The position numbers and the translations under genes were made by a program. A stretch of 7,769 bases of DNA, from assembly GCA_934436435.1 (NCBI GenBank), contig CAKSAN010000024.1, positions 1-7,769 of the forward strand, given 5' to 3'. The first letter of the stretch is position 1, and each line of letters opens with the position of its first letter. The notes beneath the pieces were generated by a model. That model ran no database searches, was not told the DNA's origin, and saw only the letters and a program-made list of their open reading frames with translations. Below are positions 1-5,040 of this stretch, piece by piece. This DNA is from an uncultured Acetatifactor sp. (lineage in GTDB: Bacteria > Bacillota > Clostridia > Lachnospirales > Lachnospiraceae).

Positions 1-50
1 GAGCTTTGGCGGATATCGGAAAGGGGTTGTGTATAAACTTCTCTAAACAT
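1..50 (-). CDS. Possible start of a further gene or remnant of the ATPase gene (runs off window)
   Basis: The ATG at 50-48 on the minus strand opens MFREVYTQPLSDIRQ and reaches the window edge without a stop. It is in the same frame as the GHKL gene, 15 bases past its stop, so it may be the rest of that gene after a nonsense mutation or a separate downstream cistron. A plus-strand alternative, ALADIGKGLCINFSKHVA ending at TAA (58-60), is also open. Too short to assign. Confidence 0.2.
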   Translation of the reverse strand, partial: MFREVYTQPLSDIRQS

Positions 51-65
51 GTCGCTTAATTTTGA

Positions 66-587
66 TTAGGTACTTATAAACAAACTGGAAATATCAGAAG
101 AAATCTCATTAAAAACGACACAAGTACCTGTTGTTGTGTCATCAGATACAAGTGGCTCTGTTGTAGTGTAGTCTTTTAAAGTATCGCTATCAATTCTAAT
201 GTCATAAGACATTATTTGTGCATCTTTACTATAGCGTGTTTCCCAATTAGCAAATCTCGCAAATTTATAGAAAGTAAAACGACCATAACCGTTTTTTCCT
301 CTTGTAAATTCAGTATTATTCTCGTTGGCTATTCTCTTTTGAGACTCATAGAATTTTTTGAATTTTATAGGTAATTCTTCATAGCAGATGCCTGTACCAT
401 TGTCTGTTATTCTAATATTCTTGATAGTGTCCAATTCTGCATTGTCAATTTCAAAATCAATATTCACAACGGTCGCTTTTGCATCAAATCCATTCCATAC
501 ATATTCGGCAATAGCTCGCTCTGGAGTATATTTATTCAATATCTTCCTAATGCCAGCAGATGTTATTTCTACAGTTTGCGAGTTCAT
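66..587 (-). CDS. GHKL (HSP90/MORC-like) ATPase, N-terminal ATP-binding domain only; probably truncated
   Basis: 173 aa from ATG at 587. The Bergerat-fold signatures are all present: the N-box with E28, N32 and D35-A36 (AEYVWNGFDA), DNGTGI at 62-67, a G2-type glycine loop GKNGYGR at 97-103, and a GT motif near 154-155. Such proteins normally continue for hundreds of residues with transducer and effector domains; here a TAA stop follows residue 173. The same frame stays open from the stop to the window edge (23 codons), with an ATG at 50. The ORF starts two bases after the AlbA_2 stop (TAGTCATG), so the pair is probably coupled. It is clearly AT-richer than the upstream gene. It may be a nonsense-mutated longer ATPase or a genuine short protein; function unknown. 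Confidence 0.65.
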   Translation of the reverse strand: MNSQTVEITSAGIRKILNKYTPERAIAEYVWNGFDAKATVVNIDFEIDNAELDTIKNIRITDNGTGICYEELPIKFKKFYESQKRIANENNTEFTRGKNGYGRFTFYKFARFANWETRYSKDAQIMSYDIRIDSDTLKDYTTTEPLVSDDTTTGTCVVFNEISSDISSLFIST

Positions 588-589
588 GA

Positions 590-2047
590 CTATTTATTTT
601 TAATTAAATCCAGACCTTTCTCCGTAAGACGGTATTTCTGTCGCGGGTGTTTCGGCTTTTCCGGATAAATCGGTTCTACTAAATCCAACCTTATTGCAGG
701 ATACAGATAAAGCTCCAGAAAATTGCTTTTGTCCTTCAATCCTATCATTTCCATAACATCTTTTGTCGATAGTGTCTGATTCCCGATTGCAGACAGAACT
801 TTTCCCACTTGCGGGGTAACTGTCGGGTAACTATCGGGCGACTGTGGGGTGACTGTCGGGTATGACCCGACTGCTTTCCGGGTATAGCGGAAAACGACCC
901 ATACGCTGTTTCCGTCCGTGTGAAATTCGGGGTCCGGAATGCCGACACGCCGGCACTCGCTTATCATAAGCCCGATGCCCCGTCCCCAACTTTCCAAGAC
1001 CTCGCTTTTATACAGCACGTTTGCTATGATTAGATTTTGCGGTTCTGAATTATGCCCGCTTAACAGTTTTTCCATTGTTATATCCGGCGGAAATGTCCCG
1101 CTGTTCTCTATTTCCACACGGTCGTCATAGATGGCGATTCCCACCGAACTGCCGGGACGGTGGTACAGGCGGTGGCACAACGCATTTGTGCAGCACTCTC
1201 TCAATGCCTTGTACGGGATTTCCAGTTCTTCCTCACGGTACAGCCCTTCTATCTTACCGGAAAGTGACAGATGTTTGAAAAAGAACGCCATTGCAGCATC
1301 CAGCAGCGCGTAGATATTCCCAGTGACACGTTGATTGTCTATAAACTCGTCTTTCGTCGTGCCTTTGAAACGCGCCAGACGGAGCAGGCATTGGGGATAA
1401 TAATAAAAATCATGACCGAACAGCACTGCTGAAGCATTGTTAAGTTTCCCGTCATGCAACAGACTGAATTTTTCGAGAATGGTCGGCAAGTCTTCCCTTA
1501 TGGTTGCTTCAGGTAAACGACCGCTTCTGATTCCCCCGCGAACAGCACTAATGACGGCATGTTCGTCAAGGTCGGATATTTTAAGGTCAGGATTTGCTAT
1601 TGCCTCCCAAGCGTATTTCCCGCCCCGCTGTATCAGATATTGGTTATATATCTCCTGCGGCATGATGGATGTCGCGCTTTCCACCCGCAGGTAAGCCCGT
1701 CCTTTGTAAGAGAACGGACGCATATATCTTTGTTCTTCCGCAGACAGTGCGATGACACTTTTGCCAGTGTCTGGTATTTCAGTATAAGAAACTTCAACTG
1801 TGGCAAACGGCTCGATACGCCGGATCGCGTCCGCTATATCCCGCTTGGTTTTGTCGCTCACGTCTTGTCCGATGATTTTTCCCTTGTCGGTGACACCGAA
1901 CAATACCGTGCCGCCTTCGCCGTTAAGGAAGGCGCAAAGCGTTTCCATGCCGCGCTCCAACTGTCCGGTGGTTTCCTTGAACTCCACCCGTCCGCATTCT
2001 TTTTCGGCTATCAACCGTTTTATTATGTCGAGGTTGTCTATGCTCAT
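590..2047 (-). CDS. AlbA_2 (Schlafen-like) putative DNA-binding protein with RecG-like C-terminal region and winged helix
   Basis: 485 aa from ATG at 2047; an in-frame TTG two codons earlier (2053) is a less likely start. Residue numbers here count from that ATG. An N-terminal AlbA_2 domain (formerly AAA_4) covers about 10-130, with VEFKET near 21-26 and FLNGEGGTVLFGV near 40-52. The middle and C-terminal part (about 275-390) has LRECCTNALCHR, IYDDRVEIENSG and ESWGRGIGLM, the GHKL-like region seen in 'RecG-like' putative transcriptional regulators. A short linker has two copies of SYPTVTPQ (about 395-413). A winged helix (about 415-483) ends the protein. Proteins of this build are usually annotated as transcriptional regulators or DNA-binding proteins; the target is unknown. 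It has its own promoter motif and is followed two bases later by the GHKL gene, so the two likely form an operon. It reads as cargo in the element, with higher GC than the next gene. Confidence 0.8.
   Translation of the reverse strand: MSIDNLDIIKRLIAEKECGRVEFKETTGQLERGMETLCAFLNGEGGTVLFGVTDKGKIIGQDVSDKTKRDIADAIRRIEPFATVEVSYTEIPDTGKSVIALSAEEQRYMRPFSYKGRAYLRVESATSIMPQEIYNQYLIQRGGKYAWEAIANPDLKISDLDEHAVISAVRGGIRSGRLPEATIREDLPTILEKFSLLHDGKLNNASAVLFGHDFYYYPQCLLRLARFKGTTKDEFIDNQRVTGNIYALLDAAMAFFFKHLSLSGKIEGLYREEELEIPYKALRECCTNALCHRLYHRPGSSVGIAIYDDRVEIENSGTFPPDITMEKLLSGHNSEPQNLIIANVLYKSEVLESWGRGIGLMISECRRVGIPDPEFHTDGNSVWVVFRYTRKAVGSYPTVTPQSPDSYPTVTPQVGKVLSAIGNQTLSTKDVMEMIGLKDKSNFLELYLYPAIRLDLVEPIYPEKPKHPRQKYRLTEKGLDLIKNK
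809..865 (-). repeat. Direct repeat encoding the SYPTVTPQ linker
   Basis: Two 24-base units (865-842 and 832-809) with a period of 33 bases each encode SYPTVTPQ. They differ at a few, mostly synonymous, positions. They join the RecG-like region to the winged helix and look like a flexible linker grown by duplication. Confidence 0.7.
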
Positions 2048-2069
2048 ATACAATTCTGTAACGTGGGTA

Positions 2070-2077
2070 CAAAGATA
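2070..2077 (-). promoter_or_regulatory. Putative Bacteroides -7 promoter of the AlbA_2/ATPase pair
   Basis: The minus strand reads TATCTTTG, an exact TAnnTTTG match, 22 bases before the ATG at 2047 and after the rteC terminator. A start near 2063 would give a leader of about 16 nt. No clear -33 TTG is seen at the usual distance; the element still fits position and orientation well. Confidence 0.6.
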
Positions 2078-2143
2078 GTGCTTTTCGCTGGTTTTCGGGC
2101 GAATAGATAACGAAATGTATCTACACAGCAGGACAAAACCTAC

Positions 2144-2180
2144 AAAAAATCAGAGAATGACATAACGTCACCCCCTGATT
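2144..2180 (-). terminator. Strong intrinsic terminator of rteC
   Basis: On the minus strand a 14-base stem (2180-2167 with 2161-2148) pairs at every position, including three G-U pairs, around the loop GTTAT. A T-run follows directly (2149-2144). It starts 16 bases past the rteC stop and separates the tetQ-to-rteC region from the next transcription unit. Confidence 0.85.
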
Positions 2181-2196
2181 CATCATTGGTACAGGA

Positions 2197-2814
2197 TTAT
2201 TTTCTCAAACGTTCCATTTCCTCGTCGCGGAGCATCCTCTCGTTCAGTTTCTCCTGCATCCTGTCAAGGAAGTAAGTGCGGCTTTCGTTTTTCCGGCGTT
2301 TGATGTCGATATAGAAACGGTAGCAGTCCTTTGATTCGATACCGAAAATCTTGTAGAGGAGCGGGGCGAGCTGTTTGAGCGGCATGTTGCCGTTGTTGAT
2401 GCAGCCCATCTCGTTGATGCCGTAGATAAGTTCCACGAGGTCGATGGCGTTGCCCGTCCATTGCAGGGGTGAGGCGGGATTTTCGGTTGTGTTGTCGGAG
2501 GATGTACGGATGGGGATTAGTGGTGGCACTTGGGGAGCGGCAAGGAACTTCTGCATCTTCCTCACTAAAGAGAGTGCCTTGCTGATATAGGCTGCAACCT
2601 CCCTCTTTTCTTCGGGAAGATTGCGCATGGGATGGTGCTGCAACTCGATTTCGATGTAAGCCAGTGCGATGATGGTGCGGTTGGTGTCCACATTGCCGCT
2701 GCATAGCTCGATTACTTGCGTGGCGAAAGCCGTATATGCCGTTTCCATATTGCAGTCCCCGGCTTCGTTTATACGGCGGAAGAACTCGGTTTCCGCCAAT
2801 AAGAAATAATTCAT
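2197..2814 (-). CDS. rteC: RteC-family regulator of excision
   Basis: 205 aa. The position (downstream of rteB on the same strand) and the sequence fit the RteC family. It has an all-helical N-terminal half (about 1-95, with RKMQKFLAA near 85-93), a proline/threonine-rich linker (about 94-118) and a conserved C-terminal domain (about 120-180: DLVELIYGINEMGCINNG, LYKIFGIESKDCYRFYIDIKRRK). A highly charged helix (about 183-205) ends the protein. In CTnDOT, RteC binds DNA upstream of the excision genes and activates them; the C-terminal domain resembles a winged helix. An in-frame TGA four codons upstream (GACAGGAT then ATG) fixes the start. No strong Shine-Dalgarno is seen, and I found no convincing -7/-33 pair upstream. 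A strong terminator follows. It could be an RteC paralogue of another subfamily and not the CTnDOT orthologue. Confidence 0.8.
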   Translation of the reverse strand: MNYFLLAETEFFRRINEAGDCNMETAYTAFATQVIELCSGNVDTNRTIIALAYIEIELQHHPMRNLPEEKREVAAYISKALSLVRKMQKFLAAPQVPPLIPIRTSSDNTTENPASPLQWTGNAIDLVELIYGINEMGCINNGNMPLKQLAPLLYKIFGIESKDCYRFYIDIKRRKNESRTYFLDRMQEKLNERMLRDEEMERLRK

Positions 2815-2890
2815 ATCCTGTCAATTTTGAAATTTTACACTCTGTTTTTCGGTATGCGCACATGAATATGATTGGCAAAAAGCGTGTTCA

Positions 2891-2932
2891 TAAAATAAAA
2901 AATCCGGCACACTCTCTGCAAGGTGCTGGATT
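2891..2932 (-). terminator. Probable imperfect intrinsic terminator after the DHFR-like gene
   Basis: On the minus strand AATCCAGCAC (2932-2923) faces GTGCCGGATT (2910-2901), a 10-base stem with one A-C mismatch and a 12-base loop. The T-rich tail TTTTATTTT follows (2900-2892), extending the two T at the stem end. It lies 92 bases past the DHFR-like stop and 77 bases before the rteC start, so it could also sit in an rteC leader. Confidence 0.55.
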
Positions 2933-2988
2933 TCAGTGTGATAATTTTGCAATTTATTTGTCTGTCAGGAATTATTTTCGACTTAAAG

Positions 2989-3005
2989 TGTTCATTTCCT
3001 GAACA
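2989..3005. repeat. Inverted repeat TGTTCA-N5-TGAACA upstream of rteC
   Basis: TGTTCA (2989-2994) and TGAACA (3000-3005) form a perfect 6-base inverted repeat around TTTCC. The half-site recurs as GTGTTCAT at 2884-2891, identical to 2988-2995. This is a plausible operator for a dimeric regulator controlling rteC, but I cannot assign it to a known RteB site. A chance hairpin is the alternative. Confidence 0.35.
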
Positions 3006-3024
3006 TTCGTCCATTTTCCGGACA

Positions 3025-3438
3025 TCAAACGCACGCTTTATAGATATGGCGGACCACTCCGTTGCGGTACACCTTCTGCGAGGTCAGCGTCCATTGTTCC
3101 TGTGGCAAGGCGGACTGGAAGAAACGCTTTCCCGTTCCGGCAATGAAAGGAAGCGTATAAAGTATGATTTCATCCACCACACGCATACGTAACAGCCCAT
3201 TGATGTAGTCCGCCTTTTCAGGAGTGACTTCCGCCAGATAGCAGATGTCTGTTGCGGATTTCCGCCATTCGTCGAGCATAGAGATGGAATAGTCGGGTGT
3301 GATATGATAAAGGGCGTTTTCCCTTATCTCGTTGATACCGCAATCTTCAAGGCGCAGTTCCTTATACGCTTTGCAATATAACTCGGAGCTTTGACAACCG
3401 TCCATCGTGAGGACGGCAAGAATCTGTACTTTACCCAT
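3025..3438 (-). CDS. Compact dihydrofolate reductase / RibD C-terminal-like protein
   Basis: 137 aa from ATG at 3438, preceded at 5 bases by AAAGGAAA (3451-3444). The N-terminus KVQILAVLTMDG resembles the first strand of the DHFR/RibD-C fold, and the C-terminal half (VDEIILYTLPFIAGTGKRFF, residues about 88-107) matches the family's typical strand and glycine-rich NADPH-side loop. At 137 aa it is shorter than usual members (about 170-220 aa); the region after the first strand appears shortened, so catalytic competence is uncertain. The frame is open upstream to 3690, but that extension begins at a TTG inside the -7 motif and runs through hairpins, so I chose the ATG. It lies between rteB and rteC; its role in the element is unknown. 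A reductase acting on a pterin or pyrimidine substrate is only a family-level guess. Confidence 0.75.
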   Translation of the reverse strand: MGKVQILAVLTMDGCQSSELYCKAYKELRLEDCGINEIRENALYHITPDYSISMLDEWRKSATDICYLAEVTPEKADYINGLLRMRVVDEIILYTLPFIAGTGKRFFQSALPQEQWTLTSQKVYRNGVVRHIYKACV

Positions 3439-3465
3439 TAGCGTTTCCTTTCGTTGGGCAAGGGC

Positions 3466-3491
3466 AAAAAAGTAGCGTGCAATCCACGCTA
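3466..3491 (-). terminator. Intrinsic terminator / attenuator hairpin before the DHFR-like gene
   Basis: On the minus strand TAGCGTG (3491-3485) pairs perfectly with CACGCTA (3479-3473) around a GATTG loop. One C and then six T (3471-3466) follow. It lies 27 bases before the ATG at 3438, so it could end the rteB transcript or act conditionally as an attenuator. Confidence 0.55.
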
Positions 3492-3517
3492 TCACTAATG
3501 GAGGCTCTGGAATGCCC

Positions 3518-3587
3518 TTAACAGGAATAGGTGAATGCACGCTATGCGTAGGCATAGCATAAGCAATCACGCAATAGTTCCTGTTAA
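3518..3587. repeat. Long interrupted inverted repeat
   Basis: The outer arms TTAACAGGAA (3518-3527) and TTCCTGTTAA (3578-3587) are perfect 10-base inverted repeats. Inside them GTGATTGC pairs with GCATTCAC (minus strand, one T-T mismatch). Innermost, GCTATGC (3541-3547) and GCATAGC (3552-3558) pair perfectly around a 4-base loop. Together about 25 base pairs can form over 70 bases. It may act as RNA structure or as a DNA binding site for a dimeric regulator such as RteB. Confidence 0.6.
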
Positions 3588-3687
3588 TGTTAATTTTCCA
3601 GATTCCCATTAGGACGCCTTGCGGTCTTATGTTATATATAGGCGGCAAAAGGCTCTGCCAATCGCCGTTACCTTCTGATATGTCATG

Positions 3688-3695
3688 CAAAGATA
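3688..3695 (-). promoter_or_regulatory. Putative Bacteroides -7 promoter element before the DHFR-like gene
   Basis: The minus strand reads TATCTTTG, an exact match to the Bacteroides -7 consensus TAnnTTTG, 22 bases after the rteB stop. A transcript would start near 3681 and run about 240 nt before the ATG at 3438. No good -33 TTG/TTTG element is visible at the usual 19-21 base spacing, so activity may need an activator, or the match may be chance. Confidence 0.45.
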
Positions 3696-3717
3696 GCCAT
3701 TTTCAGCGAATTGCGGG

Positions 3718-5040
3718 CTATGGTTGCTCAAATTTATACTTCAATCCATATTCTTCCAGTTTATTATAGAGTGTTGTCCTGCCTATTCCAAGCAATTCGG
3801 CAGCGACCTTCCGGTTCCCGTCAGCCTGCTTCAAAGCACGCAGAATCCGCTCTTTATCTTCCTCGTCGTTGCGTAGGGAGAAGCCGGTAACAGAGGTTGT
3901 TTCGGTTATCCCAAGTTCCAGATGCTCTTTTGTGACAAGTCCCGTCTGAGCCTGCAACACCGCACCCATGATTTTCTGTCGAAGTTCGCGCACGTTGCCC
4001 GGCCATGAATGGGTCAGCAACGCTTTCCGTGCTTCGGAACTGAAACCGCTAACCTTGCACTCCAATTCCTTATTGGCAATCTCACGGAAGAACTCCGCCA
4101 GCGGCATGATGTCCTCCTGACAGTCACGTAAGGGCAGAACGGTTATTTCAAAGTCATGTAGGCGGTATAACAAATCCTGCCGGAAACGCTTTTCATTGAC
4201 CGCCTTTTCCAGATTCTCGTTGGTGGCGGCGATGATGCGGACGTTGAAACTGCGGTCGGACTTGTCGCCAACGGGACGGAACCGCCGTTCCTGTATGGCA
4301 CGGAGTAACATCTGTTGAGTTTCTGGTGCGAGATTACCCACTTCGTCTAAAAACAATGTGCCGCCTTCCGCCTCGTGGAAATAGCCTTTCTTTGTGTTTT
4401 CAGCACCAGTGAACGCTCCTTTGACGTGTCCGAAGAACGCCGATGGTGCAAGCTCTTTGGTGAGTGAGCCGCAGTCCACCGCCACGAAAGGCTTGCCTGA
4501 ACGCTTGCTTTTATCGTGCAGTAGATGGGCAATATGCTCTTTGCCAGTACCGTTCTCCCCGAATATCAGTACGCTCATGTCGGTAGGAGCTACCAGCCTT
4601 ATCCGGTGCATGATTTTCTGAAAGGCTGAACCGTCACGGGCAAATACGGGCATGCGGCTTCGCCCGATATTCCGCTCTTTCAGTATGGTGCGGAGCAAAG
4701 GCACGAGTTTGTCCTCCACGAGTTGCTTGGGTATGTAGTCCAGCGAACCGAGTTTCATGCTTTCAACCGCCGTATGTACTTCGGCATAGTCGGTCATGAT
4801 GATGAACGGCTGCGTCATGCCTTCTTTGCGCATCCAGCGCAATAGGTCGATGCCGTCACCGTCAGGCAAACGCAAATCAGAAACTACTATATCATTGTCA
4901 GTGGCTTGTTGCAGAAGTTTCTTCGCTGTCGAGAGGTGGAAAGCCTGCACGGTACGGAATTTCTCCCGTGCCAGCAGGTTGCAGACAAACTCGCAATATA
5001 CGATGTTGTCCTCCACCACGATGATTTTTGTTTTATCCAT
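3718..5040 (-). CDS. rteB: RteB, NtrC-family sigma-54-type response regulator
   Basis: 440 aa with the three standard NtrC domains. The receiver (1-120) has acidic residues E10/D11, phospho-acceptor D55 (SDLRLPDGDG), T83 and K105. The AAA+ domain (about 132-370) has Walker A GENGTGKE at 161-168, an intact GAFTGA loop at 208-213, Walker B TLFLDE at 228-233 and WPGNVREL at 346-353. A Fis-type helix-turn-helix lies at about 410-430 (GNRKVAAELLGIGRTTLYNKL region). GAFTGA is the sigma-54 contact loop, so the protein appears competent to activate sigma-54 holoenzyme. In CTnDOT, RteB is needed for rteC expression. The ATG lies inside the end of rteA (ATGGATAA, 8-base overlap) and has its own strong AAAGGAG. 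No key residue is missing. Confidence 0.96.
   Translation of the reverse strand: MDKTKIIVVEDNIVYCEFVCNLLAREKFRTVQAFHLSTAKKLLQQATDNDIVVSDLRLPDGDGIDLLRWMRKEGMTQPFIIMTDYAEVHTAVESMKLGSLDYIPKQLVEDKLVPLLRTILKERNIGRSRMPVFARDGSAFQKIMHRIRLVAPTDMSVLIFGENGTGKEHIAHLLHDKSKRSGKPFVAVDCGSLTKELAPSAFFGHVKGAFTGAENTKKGYFHEAEGGTLFLDEVGNLAPETQQMLLRAIQERRFRPVGDKSDRSFNVRIIAATNENLEKAVNEKRFRQDLLYRLHDFEITVLPLRDCQEDIMPLAEFFREIANKELECKVSGFSSEARKALLTHSWPGNVRELRQKIMGAVLQAQTGLVTKEHLELGITETTSVTGFSLRNDEEDKERILRALKQADGNRKVAAELLGIGRTTLYNKLEEYGLKYKFEQP

Larger units (their letters stand above)
3466..3681 (-). ncRNA. Putative structured leader / attenuated small RNA
   Basis: This is the transcript expected between the TATCTTTG motif and an intrinsic-terminator-like hairpin, about 216 nt. 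On the minus strand it holds three foldable elements in order: a bulged hairpin (3666-3641: GGC and GGCA pairing UGCC and GCC); a long imperfect hairpin (3587-3518); and a terminator-like hairpin (3491-3473) followed by six T (3471-3466). The arm TAGCGTG occurs in both the second and third structures, so they could compete. It could be a cis-acting attenuator for the DHFR-like gene, a stand-alone small RNA, or simply the end of the rteB transcript. I recognise no Rfam-type motif. The same stretch is open in the frame of the downstream gene, so coding cannot be fully excluded. Confidence 0.4.

Noticed and set aside
1559..2110. 183-codon plus-strand reading frame opposite the AlbA_2 gene
   Set aside because: It is antisense to a clear domain-bearing gene, lacks any recognisable motif, and runs across the promoter of that gene.
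2264..2878. Long minus-strand reading frame overlapping rteC
   Set aside because: It is an alternate frame of rteC, rich in arginine, histidine and proline, with no family resemblance.
2815..2890. A -7/-33 promoter for rteC
   Set aside because: Candidates such as TAAAATTT and TATTTTAT match TAnnTTTG poorly or lie too close to the start, so I left the rteC promoter unassigned.
3644..3660. Sigma-54 -24/-12-like sequence (TTGGCAGAGCCTTTTGCC, minus strand)
   Set aside because: The spacing between GG and GC is 11 bases and not the strict 10, and the bases are explained by a bulged hairpin.
3439..3690. N-terminal extension of the DHFR-like protein by about 84 residues
   Set aside because: The first possible start is a TTG inside the TATCTTTG motif, the stretch is dominated by inverted repeats, and a good AAAGGAAA precedes the ATG at 3438 that begins the recognisable fold.
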